The notes under the pieces were generated by a model that searched no databases, was not told the DNA's origin, and saw only the letters and a program-made list of their open reading frames with translations. A DNA stretch of 64,000 bases from Pseudomonas sp. CFBP 13711. Its GTDB lineage: Bacteria > Pseudomonadota > Gammaproteobacteria > Pseudomonadales > Pseudomonadaceae. Location: contig NZ_JACYVI010000020.1 of NCBI RefSeq assembly GCF_014842265.1, positions 1,054-65,053 on the forward strand, in the 5' to 3' direction. This document shows, one piece after another, positions 49,057 through 58,291 of the stretch (position 1 is the first letter of the stretch; every line of letters begins with the position of its first letter). A program made the translations under genes and the position numbers.

Positions 49057-50157
49057 ATGGGATTCAACTGCGGCATCGTCGGCCTGCCCAACGTCGGCAA
49101 GTCCACCCTGTTCAACGCCCTGACCAAATCAGGTATTGCGGCGGAGAACTTTCCCTTCTGCACCATCGAACCGAACACCGGCATCGTGCCCATGCCGGAT
49201 CCGCGCCTGCAGGCCCTGGCCGACATCGTCAACCCGAAGCGCATCCTGCCGACCACGATGGAGTTCGTCGACATCGCCGGGCTGGTAGCCGGTGCCTCCA
49301 AAGGTGAAGGCCTGGGCAACAAGTTCCTCGCCAACATCCGCGAGACTGACGCCATTGCTCACGTCGTGCGCTGCTTCGAAGACGAGAACGTGATTCACGT
49401 CTCCAACAGCGTCGACCCGAAACGCGACATCGAGATCATTGATCTGGAACTGATTTTCGCTGACCTCGACAGCTGCGAGAAACAACTGCAGAAAGTCACG
49501 CGCAACGCCAAGGGCGGCGACAAGGACGCAGTGGTCCAGAAAGGCTTGCTGGAGCAACTCATCGCTCACTTCACACTGGGCAAACCTGCGCGCAGCCTGA
49601 TGAAGAGCATGAGCGCCGATGAGAAAGCCGTCATCAAGGGCTTTCATCTGCTGACCACCAAACCGGTCATGTACATCGCCAACGTCGCTGAAGACGGTTT
49701 CGACAACAACCCGCACCTGGACGTGGTTCGCGCCATCGCTGAAGAAGAAGGCGCCATGCTGGTGCCGGTCTGCAACAAGATCGAAGCGGAAATCGCCGAA
49801 CTCGACGACGGCGAAGAAAAGGACATGTTCCTGGAGGCCCTGGGCCTTGAAGAGCCTGGCCTGAACCGCGTGATCCGTGCCGGCTACGAGATGCTGCACC
49901 TGCAGACCTACTTCACGGCCGGCGTCGAAGAAGTGCGTGCATGGACCGTCCGCGTCGGCGCTACCGCGCCACAGGCTGCGGGTGTGATCCACACCGATTT
50001 CGAAAAAGGCTTCATCCGCGCCGAGTGCATCGCCTACAACGACTTCATCCAGTACAAGGGTGAGGCCGGTGCCAAGGAAGCGGGCAAATGGCGCCTGGAA
50101 GGCAAGGATTACATCGTCAAGGACGGTGACGTTCTGCACTTCCGTTTCAACGTCTAA
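49057..50157 (+). CDS. ychF: Redox-regulated ribosome-binding ATPase YchF
   Basis: 366 residues, OBG-family P-loop protein that prefers ATP. Walker A is [14 protein letters not shown] at residues 8-21, G3 is [20 protein letters not shown], followed by a coiled-coil insertion and the C-terminal TGS domain ([20 protein letters not shown]). Follows pth by about 20 bases. Confidence 0.96.
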   Translation: MGFNCGIVGLPNVGKSTLFNALTKSGIAAENFPFCTIEPNTGIVPMPDPRLQALADIVNPKRILPTTMEFVDIAGLVAGASKGEGLGNKFLANIRETDAIAHVVRCFEDENVIHVSNSVDPKRDIEIIDLELIFADLDSCEKQLQKVTRNAKGGDKDAVVQKGLLEQLIAHFTLGKPARSLMKSMSADEKAVIKGFHLLTTKPVMYIANVAEDGFDNNPHLDVVRAIAEEEGAMLVPVCNKIEAEIAELDDGEEKDMFLEALGLEEPGLNRVIRAGYEMLHLQTYFTAGVEEVRAWTVRVGATAPQAAGVIHTDFEKGFIRAECIAYNDFIQYKGEAGAKEAGKWRLEGKDYIVKDGDVLHFRFNV

Positions 50158-50193
50158 CGCGCGCGTGGACCTCCACGACCCCCGTTGAACATC

Positions 50194-50233
50194 AAAGCCC
50201 GCGTATCACTCAGTGATTCGCGGGCTTTTTGCT
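50194..50233. terminator. Intrinsic terminator after ychF
   Basis: Stem AAAGCCCGCG (50194-50203) with CGCGGGCTTT (50219-50228), T-rich tail. Between convergent ychF and the methyltransferase gene. Confidence 0.9.
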
Positions 50234-50280
50234 TTCAGCGCTTTGTATCTGTCAGCAACGCCCGCCTGCCTCGGTGCAGC

Positions 50281-50937
50281 TCAGACAATCGGCTGTGCTG
50301 CGCGGAACAGCAGAACGACGCCTTCGAGCCTGAGCGTCACATCGCGAAAATGCATGCGCAAATGCGCTTCGAAACCGGCCTGGGTGTCGTGGCTGTTTCC
50401 GAAGATGCCTTTCTTGTTGTAGACCGCCATCAGCTTGCGGCCAAAGCCATTGTGACCCGCCTCGTCCCCCAGAATAGTCGCGCCAAACAACACGCCGTCC
50501 GGGTTCAGGTTGTGCTTGAGGTGAGCGAAGATCGCCGCCTTGGCGTCCAGCGGGCCCGGCAGGCAATGCAGCAGGTAAAACAGCGATATCGAATCGAAGC
50601 GCTCGTTTCCGGGTATCGGCGTCATCACGTCATGCTGGAGGGTGCGCGTGTCTGGCCGGCCGATCCTGCGCTTGGCGGCGGCGAGGCTGCTCGGGTTGAG
50701 GTCCATCAGGGTGATTCGGGTGTTCGGCGGCAGCTTGGCTTTCGCCAGGTAGTAACCCGTGCCGACGCCAATATCCAGATGATGAGCACGTACGTTGGCG
50801 CGGAAGAACGGCAACAGCACGTCATCGGTCGGGCAACGCCAGGCATACCGGTTGGAAATGCCCAGCACCCACGCGTCGTACAACGCTAACGTCAGGGGCG
50901 AATAAACCGCCGCACCCGCGGCACTGCTGTCGGTCAT
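50281..50937 (-). CDS. Class I SAM-dependent methyltransferase
   Basis: 218 residues. Motif I is HHLDIGVGTGYYLAKAKL near residue 54, followed by an acidic motif II (LMDLNPSSLAAAKRRIG). A motif IV-like DSISLFYLLHCLPG is seen near residue 113. Small-molecule methyltransferase of unknown substrate. Single gene, convergent with ychF. Confidence 0.82.
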   Translation of the reverse strand: MTDSSAAGAAVYSPLTLALYDAWVLGISNRYAWRCPTDDVLLPFFRANVRAHHLDIGVGTGYYLAKAKLPPNTRITLMDLNPSSLAAAKRRIGRPDTRTLQHDVMTPIPGNERFDSISLFYLLHCLPGPLDAKAAIFAHLKHNLNPDGVLFGATILGDEAGHNGFGRKLMAVYNKKGIFGNSHDTQAGFEAHLRMHFRDVTLRLEGVVLLFRAAQPIV

Positions 50938-51084
50938 GGAAAAATCCCTACGGCGATGGGTATCGAAATACGGTGAGAAAGCGACAAATCTTATACGTCG
51001 CCTGGCTTTCGTCTTTCAACCCACACCCCATGCGCACCCGTGAAAACGTGCTCGCTGATCGCCCTCGTGCCTTGCTTGCTCGGC

Positions 51085-53142
51085 TTACCCCAGCTGGAAT
51101 CTCGCGGTGTTGTCGCTCAAGGCCCGGCTGCCTTTGGTCAACGTGTCTGCAGCCTGATTGACCGCACGCGCGCCGTCCAGCAGACGGCCTGCAGCCTGAT
51201 CCACCTGTTGGATGTTGCCACTGACCTCGTCCGCTGTTGCGGCCTGCTCTTCAACCGCGGTGGCGATCTGCGCCAGCGTGTCGGTGACGATCTGCACGGC
51301 GCTGGCAATCTCTTCCAGCCGCTCGCCCAGCCCGGTCACCGACTGCGCATCACTCACCGCCTGGCCACACGCCGCTTCCATCAGGCTGACGGCTTGGCTG
51401 ACGGTCGAGCGCAAGCTGTCCACGGTCCCGGCAATTTGCGCGGTCGACGCCTGGGTCCGCTGGGACAAACTGCGCACTTCGTCAGCGACCACGGCGAAGC
51501 CACGGCCCTGCTCGCCCGCACGCGCCGCCTCGATGGCGGCATTGAGCGCCAGCAGGTTGGTCTGTTCGGCGATGCCGCGAATGGTGTCGACCACAGACTG
51601 GATCTGCTGCCCCTGCTCACTGACCTTGCCCAGCGCGTTGGCGGTATCGGTCAGTTTCTGGTTCAGTTGCTGAATGCTCGCGGTGGTGCGCTGGCTGTCG
51701 CGACTGCTGTCCTCAGCGATGCGTCGGGTGGCCTGGGCGCTGCCGGATGCGGCTTCACAGCTGCGGGCGACGCCCATGGACGTCGCGGCGAGCTCAGTAG
51801 CCGCCGCTGCAATCTGGCTGATCTGCTGTTGTTGATCTTCGACTTCGTTGAGCGTGCTGCCGGACTGCGCATTAAGGGTCAGCACCGCAGAGCCCAATTG
51901 CTGGGTTTCGTGGTTGACGCCTAGCAGACTGGTGCGCAGTTGCACCACGGCAACGTTGAGCGCGGTGCTAATCGCAGCCAGTTCGTCACGCCCTTCAACG
52001 GCGACCTCGACGCACAAGTTGCCGTCACGCAGGGACTCGGCCAAGGTCGTGATGCCTTTGGCGCTGCGCTGAATCGACGCCTGGAGGCACATGAAGAGGT
52101 ACAGCGCCGCGAGCGCGAGAATGCTGAATATCGCGGCCACCGGCACAAACTGCTGAGTAGCCTGTTCATGGTAATAATCGAGCCGGCCGGTGAGTGAAGA
52201 CAGTGACTGCTTGCGCAGGGCCGCCAGTCCGTCGCTGACGTTATCGACGCTGCGTTCGAAACCGGCCGGGTCGAGCTTGATGCTGCCGCCGAACACACCG
52301 TCGTCGAGCACTTTCAGTTCGGTATCGAGGCGCTGAAGACTGTCTTCATACTGACGCGTCCAGACCTCCATACCCGGGTAAGCCTTTGCTTTTAGCGAGC
52401 CTACTGCTTTGACCAACTGATCGCGGGCGTCGCCGATGCGACTGCGCAGGTCGCGCATCTGAAGACGGCTTTGCAACGAGAACTGTCCGGACGCGATCGA
52501 CGACTGGCCGATACTCGCCATGCGCCCTACCCGCTCGACAAGGTCCGGCGCCTGCTGCGTCGCGATCTGCATCAGCAAGTAGGTTTCAAGCCAGGGGTCT
52601 AGGATCAAGCCGCTGTCCATGGCGATCTGTTCACGCAGACTCTGCAGCGCCGTGAGGGCGGAGGTAAAACGGTCGTAGCCGTCCGGCCACCAGCCGACCG
52701 TCCGCAAGGATTCCGAATCCATGCCTTTGACCAACGCCTGCAGCGCTTGATAGCGGGTCATGATGTCCGCGCTGGCATTCTGTGCCTTGAGCTCATCGCC
52801 AAGGGACGCCAGGGATCGGCTCAGGTCAGGGTTCGCAGCATCCAGCGCGCCCATGGCTGCCTTCGCGGCCGGCGTTGGATCATGAAGAATGTCAGCGGCC
52901 TTCCAGCGCGCGGCGCGGTTGCGCTGGGCCGTCAGCTGCACATCCAGCGCATCAAGCGCCATGAGCTGGCGCACGCCGGCTTGCTCCTGAGAAATCACCG
53001 CCAGCTTGCTGCGGTAATCCTGGCCAATCATCCACAGGCTGCCGGCAAGCGGCAAAATAAACAGAAAGAAGAGCACCTGAAACTTGCGTGCGAACCCGAG
53101 ACGTCCGAGCAGGCGGATGCCTGGCGACAAAAGACTCTGCAT
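51085..53142 (-). CDS. Methyl-accepting chemotaxis protein
   Basis: 685 residues. TM1 about 19-42 ([18 protein letters not shown]). A large, helical periplasmic sensor domain of nearly 290 residues follows, then TM2 about 330-352 ([20 protein letters not shown]), a HAMP region and the cytoplasmic signalling hairpin. Its tip [20 protein letters not shown] is near 520. The sensor domain is longer than a standard four-helix bundle; ligand unknown. No C-terminal CheR-binding pentapeptide. The 431-base gap upstream holds no other gene. Confidence 0.93.
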   Translation of the reverse strand: MQSLLSPGIRLLGRLGFARKFQVLFFLFILPLAGSLWMIGQDYRSKLAVISQEQAGVRQLMALDALDVQLTAQRNRAARWKAADILHDPTPAAKAAMGALDAANPDLSRSLASLGDELKAQNASADIMTRYQALQALVKGMDSESLRTVGWWPDGYDRFTSALTALQSLREQIAMDSGLILDPWLETYLLMQIATQQAPDLVERVGRMASIGQSSIASGQFSLQSRLQMRDLRSRIGDARDQLVKAVGSLKAKAYPGMEVWTRQYEDSLQRLDTELKVLDDGVFGGSIKLDPAGFERSVDNVSDGLAALRKQSLSSLTGRLDYYHEQATQQFVPVAAIFSILALAALYLFMCLQASIQRSAKGITTLAESLRDGNLCVEVAVEGRDELAAISTALNVAVVQLRTSLLGVNHETQQLGSAVLTLNAQSGSTLNEVEDQQQQISQIAAAATELAATSMGVARSCEAASGSAQATRRIAEDSSRDSQRTTASIQQLNQKLTDTANALGKVSEQGQQIQSVVDTIRGIAEQTNLLALNAAIEAARAGEQGRGFAVVADEVRSLSQRTQASTAQIAGTVDSLRSTVSQAVSLMEAACGQAVSDAQSVTGLGERLEEIASAVQIVTDTLAQIATAVEEQAATADEVSGNIQQVDQAAGRLLDGARAVNQAADTLTKGSRALSDNTARFQLG

Positions 53143-53533
53143 AGCCGACTACTCCTCACCGACAAACGCTGCATGACAAATGATCGTCGCTGCGCTGCCT
53201 TACATTCTTACCGGCAAAATGCCATGTCTTTGTTTTGAAAACGATAACCGCCCATCTTTTGAACAAGGGAAGCGTTGGGGCCTATCGAAATCTGCTGCCG
53301 CTTTCATCTATAACGGCAGCGTTGCGGCAGGCATAAGCAAGAACCGGACCGATAGCACGAAGCCATCAAACCGGGCACGAGCCCGGGGACGGTGCAGGAT
53401 AGGTGCGCGAAAGTGGGGCAAAAGCACTCAGCGCCGAGTCAGAAACTGTCACCGACGTGCAGGGATGAGGAATGGCTGAAGGGCCGCGAGGCTAACCGAT
53501 TGATCGTGTGGATAAATTTTTTCAAAGAGACGC
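53143..53533. other. Intergenic region between chemoreceptor and tRNA-Met
   Basis: About 390 bases with no supported gene. It should contain the promoter of the minus-strand chemoreceptor. Short open frames on + have no good start or consistent codon pattern. Confidence 0.45.
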
Positions 53534-53562
53534 TTGACACATATCCCGTCTGAGCGAATAAT
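53534..53562 (+). promoter_or_regulatory. Promoter of tRNA-Met
   Basis: TTGACA at 53534-53539, 17-base spacer, AATAAT at 53557-53562, then a GC-rich discriminator and the tRNA 11 bases on. The GC-rich discriminator is typical of stringently controlled stable-RNA promoters. Confidence 0.8.
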
Positions 53563-53573
53563 GCGCGCCACTT

Positions 53574-53650
53574 GGCTACATAGCTCAGTTGGTTAGAGCA
53601 TAGCATTCATAATGCTGGGGTCCGGGGTTCAAGTCCCTGTGTAGCCACCA
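53574..53650 (+). tRNA. tRNA-Met (CAT), elongator
   Basis: 77 bases with encoded CCA. Acceptor GGCTACA/TGTAGCC, D-arm GCTCAGTTGGTTAGAGC, anticodon loop TTCATAA (anticodon CAT), T-arm CGGGGTTCAAGTCCCTG. The paired first position excludes initiator tRNA; the acceptor sequence fits Met rather than Ile2. Confidence 0.95.
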
Positions 53651-53658
53651 AGTACCTC

Positions 53659-53690
53659 AACAAAGCCCGCCTTGTGCGGGCTTTGTTGTT
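53659..53690 (+). terminator. Intrinsic terminator after tRNA-Met
   Basis: Stem AACAAAGCCCGC/GCGGGCTTTGTT (53659-53670 with 53676-53687), 5-base loop, T-rich tail. Confidence 0.9.
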
Positions 53691-53767
53691 TCTGGCTTTC
53701 CGTGGCTAAAGTGGGATCCCAATACGCCGATAGCCCTGTACTGCATCTCGCAGTGCACGGAGGCAAT

Positions 53768-53899
53768 ATGAAGAAGATCGCTATCGCTGGACTGGTCGCT
53801 CTGCTTTCCATCGTTTCACTCTCCGCGTCGGCGTGTCCGAAAGGCACCCATCCGACAGGCGGGACGGGCTCTCACCACAAAGGCGGGACCTGCGTATAA
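53768..53899 (+). CDS. Tiny exported cysteine-containing peptide
   Basis: 43 residues from the ATG at 53768, with a perfect GGAGG ribosome-binding site. Signal peptide MKKIAIAGLVALLSIVSLSASA, leaving a mature part of about 21 residues (CPKGTHPTGGTGSHHKGGTC plus Val) with a Cys at each end and a Gly/His-rich middle. It is flanked by terminators on both sides, so it is an independent gene. I know no function; metal binding by the His-His/Cys residues or a disulfide-closed peptide are possible. Confidence 0.75.
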   Translation: MKKIAIAGLVALLSIVSLSASACPKGTHPTGGTGSHHKGGTCV

Positions 53900-53903
53900 G
53901 ACC

Positions 53904-53928
53904 AGCCCGGCAATTGCCGGGCTTTTTG
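53904..53928 (+). terminator. Intrinsic terminator after the small exported peptide
   Basis: Stem AGCCCGGC/GCCGGGCT (53904-53911 with 53916-53923), AATT loop, five T. Confidence 0.92.
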
Positions 53929-54088
53929 ATGCTGTGGTCTGGTCTGAGGCGTCCAACGCCAATCTTCCTGTGGTCCGGGCACAAGCGGCAATCCGTGACA
54001 ACCGCGCCCTCGTCCAATAGATTACGCCCCTCGAAACGCCCCGAGCTTTTCGCGCCTCAACCCCAGTTAACGAAGCAGTGGATGTTCA

Positions 54089-54793
54089 ATGTCTGATTCC
54101 CATACCGATCCGGCGGCAAACGCCGTGTCGTCGAAGCAAGCCTACGAAGAAGCCATCAACCTTTCACAACACGTGCCACAGGCCAAAACCATCAGCGAGA
54201 TGGTGCTCGACGCCTTCCAGAGCGCGAAGGAAAGCGACCAGATTCGCGATCTGCGCCTGGCCATACGCGCCGCCCATGACCGATTCGACGACGACCAAGC
54301 CTACGAACTGATGGGTCAGCTTAAACAGCTCAAGGACGCCGAAGCCGCTGACATGGCCGCGCTGGAAGACCTGAGCGCGAAGTTTCCGATCAGCCGGATT
54401 CTCTCCAGCTATAAAGACGATCCGAGTTTTCAGGAGCTCGTCTACAGCCTGGCGTTGAAGGTGCTGAACCAGACCCATCAAGCGGTCAGCAACCCGAGTG
54501 GCGGCAAGGGCAAAGCGACACGGCCGAAGAAGGAAGCCGAGGTTTTCGTCATCAGCAAGGACGGCGCCAGCGTCACCCTGCCCCTGCGCACGCCACGCTC
54601 GAAAGCCAACATGGACCGCGAAGCCTTTGAATTCCTAGGGTTCTCGTTCGTGGGTGAAGGCGATGAGGCCGAACTGCAGAGCGAAGTGTTCGTGGACAAG
54701 GACGGCAACCAGCAGCCCGCCACGCGCAAGAACATCGTCAGCGCGATCCAGCAGCAAACTGCGTTCGAAGGATTCAGCGCCGTTCAGCAATAA
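54089..54793 (+). CDS. Cytoplasmic protein of unknown function
   Basis: 234 residues. Helical, probably coiled-coil N-terminal half (ISEMVLDAFQSAKESDQIRDL, AYELMGQLKQLKDAEAADM). Then a Gly/Lys linker (SGGKGKATRPKKEA) and a beta-rich C-terminal domain (EVFVISKDGASVTLPLRTPR...). The layout of oligomerising helices, basic linker and small domain could suit a nucleic-acid-binding protein, but I recognise no family. Single gene, core-like GC content. Confidence 0.6.
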   Translation: MSDSHTDPAANAVSSKQAYEEAINLSQHVPQAKTISEMVLDAFQSAKESDQIRDLRLAIRAAHDRFDDDQAYELMGQLKQLKDAEAADMAALEDLSAKFPISRILSSYKDDPSFQELVYSLALKVLNQTHQAVSNPSGGKGKATRPKKEAEVFVISKDGASVTLPLRTPRSKANMDREAFEFLGFSFVGEGDEAELQSEVFVDKDGNQQPATRKNIVSAIQQQTAFEGFSAVQQ

Positions 54794-54934
54794 GCGGCAG
54801 CAAGACGCTCGGCCCTAAGCCGGGCGGCAAGCTCAACACCAGGACCGGTGGCGATCGTAGCGCCATGATGTAACCTCAGAGGCTGGCCACAGCGGTACCC
54901 ACTGACGGTCGCCGCCCTCGAGAGGTGTTGAGCA

Positions 54935-56515
54935 ATGCAGATTCTTGGTGAAACGATCATCGGACAACGTGCTGTGCGTGGCCAGGCCGGAGAGGTGTTC
55001 GCCCTCGCCGCCACCACGGGTGAACCCCTGACACCTTCGTTTGGCGCCAGCACGCTGGAAGACGTCAATGCCGCGTGCGAACTGGCCGAAGCTTCGTTCG
55101 ACAGTTATCGACAACTGAGTGACGACCAACGCGCCACCTTTCTTGAGGCCATCGCCCAAGGTCTTCTCGATCTGGGCGATGTGCTCACCGAACGCGTGCA
55201 TGTCGAAAGCGGCCTGCCCAAGCCGCGCCTTGAAGGCGAGCGGATGCGCACGGTCAATCAGCTCAAACTGTTTGCCAGCCTGCTGCGCGATGGGCGTTGG
55301 CACGGTGCCGTGGTCGACACCGCGCTGCCGCAGCGCCAGCCCCTGCCGCGCGCCGACTTACGTCTGCGGCGCATCGGCCTTGGTCCGGTGGCAGTGTTCG
55401 GTGCGAGCAACTTCCCCCTCGCCTTCTCGGTTGCGGGCGGCGATACCGCCTCAGCGTTGGCGGCCGGTTGCCCGGTCATCGTCAAGGCGCACCCGGCTCA
55501 CTTGGGGACCAGCGAACTGGTGGGGCGCGTGATCCAGAAAGCCGCGCGCGACACCGGCATGCCTGAAGGCGTGTTCTCGTTACTGATCGACAAAGACATT
55601 GCTGTCGGCCAGGCGCTGGTCAGCCACCCGTTGATTCAAGCCGTGGGCTTTACTGGCTCCCGCCGTGGCGGTCTGGCGCTGGTGGCGGCCGCTCAAGCGC
55701 GTCCGGTGCCAATTCCGGTGTATGCCGAGATGAGCAGCATCAACCCGGTGTTCCTGCTGCCGGCCGCTTTGCTGGCCCGCGCCGAAACCATTGCCAAAGG
55801 TTTTGTCGAATCGCTGGTCATGGGCGCGGGGCAGTTCTGCACCAACCCCGGCATTCTGCTGGCACTGGAAAGCGACGCGCTGGAAACGTTCGTGTCGGCT
55901 TCGGCCAAGGCGCTGTCCGAGAAGCTGCCGACCACCATGCTGACGCCGAACATCCACGGCGCTTACTGCAACGGGCTGAATAATCTGCACAGCGCATCCG
56001 GCGTGACGCTGGTGGCGGAGGGTCAGGAGGCCGAAGGTTCATTCCAGGCCCGCCCCGCATTCTTCCGTACCGACTCGGCCACCTTCCTCGCCAACCCTGC
56101 GCTGGAAGACGAGAACTTCGGGCCAAGCGCGTTGTTGATCGTTTGCACCGACGTCGCCGATCTGCAGAAGGTCGCCGCCAGCTTCGATGGTCAACTGACC
56201 GTAACCCTGCAATTTGACGATGGCGATGAGGCAACTGCTCAGGCGCTGCTGCCGATTCTGGAGCGCAAGGCGGGACGGATTCTGTTCAACGACTTCCCCA
56301 CCGGCGTCGAAGTGAGTTATTCGATGGTCCATGGCGGACCGTTCCCGGCCACTTCCGACAGCCGCAGCACCTCGGTGGGCGCGACCGCTATTGATCGCTT
56401 CCTGCGGCCTGTCTGTTATCAGAACGTGCCGGACTCGCTGCTGCCCCCTGCGTTGAAAGCCAGCAATCCGTTGAAGACCTGGCGTCTTGTGAACGGCGAA
56501 CTGTCGAAGGACTGA
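54935..56515 (+). CDS. NADP-type aldehyde dehydrogenase, ketoglutarate-semialdehyde type
   Basis: 526 residues. Oxidises an aldehyde, probably 2,5-dioxopentanoate, to the acid. The cofactor region is VAVFGASNFPLAFSVAGGDTA, the catalytic Glu is in VYAEMSSINPVFLLP near residue 267 and the nucleophilic Cys in GAGQFCTNPGIL near 305. The length and the N-terminal ILGETIIG opening match the KGSADH III group, used in catabolism of hydroxyproline, glucarate or pentoses. No catabolic partner genes are adjacent, so the physiological substrate is open. Confidence 0.85.
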   Translation: MQILGETIIGQRAVRGQAGEVFALAATTGEPLTPSFGASTLEDVNAACELAEASFDSYRQLSDDQRATFLEAIAQGLLDLGDVLTERVHVESGLPKPRLEGERMRTVNQLKLFASLLRDGRWHGAVVDTALPQRQPLPRADLRLRRIGLGPVAVFGASNFPLAFSVAGGDTASALAAGCPVIVKAHPAHLGTSELVGRVIQKAARDTGMPEGVFSLLIDKDIAVGQALVSHPLIQAVGFTGSRRGGLALVAAAQARPVPIPVYAEMSSINPVFLLPAALLARAETIAKGFVESLVMGAGQFCTNPGILLALESDALETFVSASAKALSEKLPTTMLTPNIHGAYCNGLNNLHSASGVTLVAEGQEAEGSFQARPAFFRTDSATFLANPALEDENFGPSALLIVCTDVADLQKVAASFDGQLTVTLQFDDGDEATAQALLPILERKAGRILFNDFPTGVEVSYSMVHGGPFPATSDSRSTSVGATAIDRFLRPVCYQNVPDSLLPPALKASNPLKTWRLVNGELSKD

Positions 56516-56613
56516 GGTGCATCGGTGCCCGCCGCGCGCCAGCCTGGCAACTGAAAACTGCGTCGCCGCGCCCCTTCAGCCAAGGGGCGCGGTCCTATCC
56601 AGTCCGGTTTGGG

Positions 56614-57222
56614 TCAGTCAGCGGATCGCTGCAAGACCTTCCCATCCACGCCATCGCCGATTACCAGAAAATGCCCGCCTGCCACATGGTGAAGGGTGCG
56701 CAGCGCGTCATGCCCCTCGAAATGCCAGTGCCCTTCGGAGAACACGCGCTCATCCGCCCATGCTGCGACCACTTCGCCAATGAACAGATCATGCGCGCTC
56801 TGATTGTGCGGCTCGGGAATCAATCGGCATTCCAGCCAGCCCGCGCAGCCTTCCAGCAACGGCGCTTCAACGTGGGAGCCTGCGAAGGTCTCCAGACCAT
56901 AAGCCTTGAATTTATCCAGGCCCTGCTCCTGGGAGATCTCCAGCCCTGAGGTCGAGCCGACCGTTTCGACGATATCGATCTGGCTGAGGGTCGGCACGTT
57001 GATCACGAACGTGCCCGAGTCTTCGAGCAACTGCCGCGTCCACACCGACTTATCCAGGACGACCGTGACTTTCGGTGGCTGGAAGTCCAGCGGCATCGCC
57101 CACGCTGCCGCCATGATGTTGCGCTGACCCTCGTGAGCGGCGCTGATCAGTACAGTCGGGCCGTGGTTGAGCAGGCGATAGCATTTGGCGAGGGGTACCG
57201 GACGCCGGTGGGAAGCGCTCAT
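56614..57222 (-). CDS. Flavin reductase-like (FMN-binding) protein
   Basis: 202 residues from the ATG at 57222, which has AGGA at good spacing; an ATG at 57231 is possible. FMN-binding split-barrel fold: NHGPTVLISAAHEGQRNIMAA, MPLDFQPPKVTVVLDKSVWT and DSGTFVINVPTLSQIDIVE are typical of flavin reductase domain proteins. FMN binding and dimerisation are expected; substrate unknown. Divergent from the Zn-transport operon. Confidence 0.83.
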   Translation of the reverse strand: MSASHRRPVPLAKCYRLLNHGPTVLISAAHEGQRNIMAAAWAMPLDFQPPKVTVVLDKSVWTRQLLEDSGTFVINVPTLSQIDIVETVGSTSGLEISQEQGLDKFKAYGLETFAGSHVEAPLLEGCAGWLECRLIPEPHNQSAHDLFIGEVVAAWADERVFSEGHWHFEGHDALRTLHHVAGGHFLVIGDGVDGKVLQRSAD

Positions 57223-57366
57223 GGGGATCATCCTGACAAAGAGAAAAGTGATCGAAAACTACAGGGTTTATCGCGCCGGGGAAACGCCACCCTCCGCAGC
57301 GTGATGGAAACTGTCGCCTGCCTGAACTTCGCCCAAATCGCGCTTTGCAGATCAACCTAAAGGTGA

Positions 57367-57381
57367 TGTAATACTATAACA
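57367..57381. promoter_or_regulatory. Zur-like operator
   Basis: TGTAATA-C-TATAACA, a near-perfect palindrome (6 of 7 pairs) close to the AT-rich Zur box of gamma-proteobacteria. It is 24 bases before the first gene of a Zn-type ABC operon, so zinc-dependent repression is inferred. Confidence 0.65.
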
Positions 57382-57404
57382 AAGCATTTCAGGCAGTCCT
57401 TTTT

Positions 57405-57542
57405 GTGAAACGCGATTCCCGGCTTCCTTCCTCCCTTGCAAGATCCGCACTGGCTCAATCGGCCGGCAAACGCGTGTTGATTTCCTTCGCCATGCTGGTC
57501 TTGCTGTGGATCGGCGTTGCCTGGGCGGTGGCGATCCCATGA
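57405..57542 (+). CDS. 45-residue membrane protein leading the Zn ABC operon
   Basis: GTG start at 57405; the stop at 57540-57542 overlaps the ATPase start (ATGA). The peptide is a basic N-terminus (VKRDSRLPSSLARSALAQSA) and one membrane helix (VLISFAMLVLLWIGVAWAVA). Tight coupling to the ATPase gene and position just after the Zur-like palindrome argue for a true gene. It may assist the importer, but no function is known. Confidence 0.6.
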   Translation: MKRDSRLPSSLARSALAQSAGKRVLISFAMLVLLWIGVAWAVAIP

Positions 57543-58291
57543 GTGCCGCCATCGACCTCCATGACCTGACACTGACCTACGAACGCCGGCCAGCGGTGCA
57601 TCACGCCAACGGCCGATTCGCGGCGGGCAGCCTGACGGCGATCGTCGGCCCCAACGGCGCCGGTAAATCCACGCTGATCAAAGCCATCGCCGGCACGCTC
57701 AAACCCGCGGTCGGGCGCGTCGAGCGCAATCAGTTGGCAACACGGCATATTGGTTATCTGCCCCAAGCCGCCGAGATCGACCGCAGCTTTCCGCTCAGCG
57801 TAGCCGACACCGTAATGATGGGCGCCTGGCGCAGCATCGGGGCGTTCCGGGGCGCCACGCGACAGCATGCTCAACAGGCTCAAGAGGCGCTGGGAGCCGT
57901 AGGTCTCGCAGGATTCGAGCAACGCAGCATTAGCTCGTTGTCGTCCGGTCAGTTTCAGCGCGTGCTGTTCGCCCGGCTGTTATTGCAGGACGCCTCGGTG
58001 ATTCTGCTCGACGAGCCGTTCACAGCGATCGATGCACGCACCACGCGGGACTTGTTGCAGTTGATCCGCACCTGGCACGGCCAGGGCCGAACCGTCATTG
58101 CTGTGCTGCATGACATCGAGCAAGTGCGCCAGCATTTTCCGAGCACGCTGTTGCTGGCGCGAGAAATCATTGCCTGGGGCGACACCGCCGACATCCTCAA
58201 CGACGACAACCTGCGCCGCGCCAAGAACATGGCCGAGCACTGGAACCCTGACGCACAACCGTGCGACGCCGATGCGGAGCAAACGCTGTGA
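57539..58291 (+). CDS. Metal ABC transporter ATPase (Zn type)
   Basis: 250 residues from the ATG at 57539. Walker A is VGPNGAGKSTLIKAIAG near residue 36, signature SSLSSGQFQRVLFARLLL near 137, Walker B VILLDEPFTAID, switch His in VLHDIEQV. ZnuC/AztA-like. Overlaps the small membrane protein upstream and the permease downstream (GTGA). With the Zur-like box this is a zinc importer, probably additional to the main ZnuABC. Confidence 0.9.
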   Translation: MSAAIDLHDLTLTYERRPAVHHANGRFAAGSLTAIVGPNGAGKSTLIKAIAGTLKPAVGRVERNQLATRHIGYLPQAAEIDRSFPLSVADTVMMGAWRSIGAFRGATRQHAQQAQEALGAVGLAGFEQRSISSLSSGQFQRVLFARLLLQDASVILLDEPFTAIDARTTRDLLQLIRTWHGQGRTVIAVLHDIEQVRQHFPSTLLLAREIIAWGDTADILNDDNLRRAKNMAEHWNPDAQPCDADAEQTL

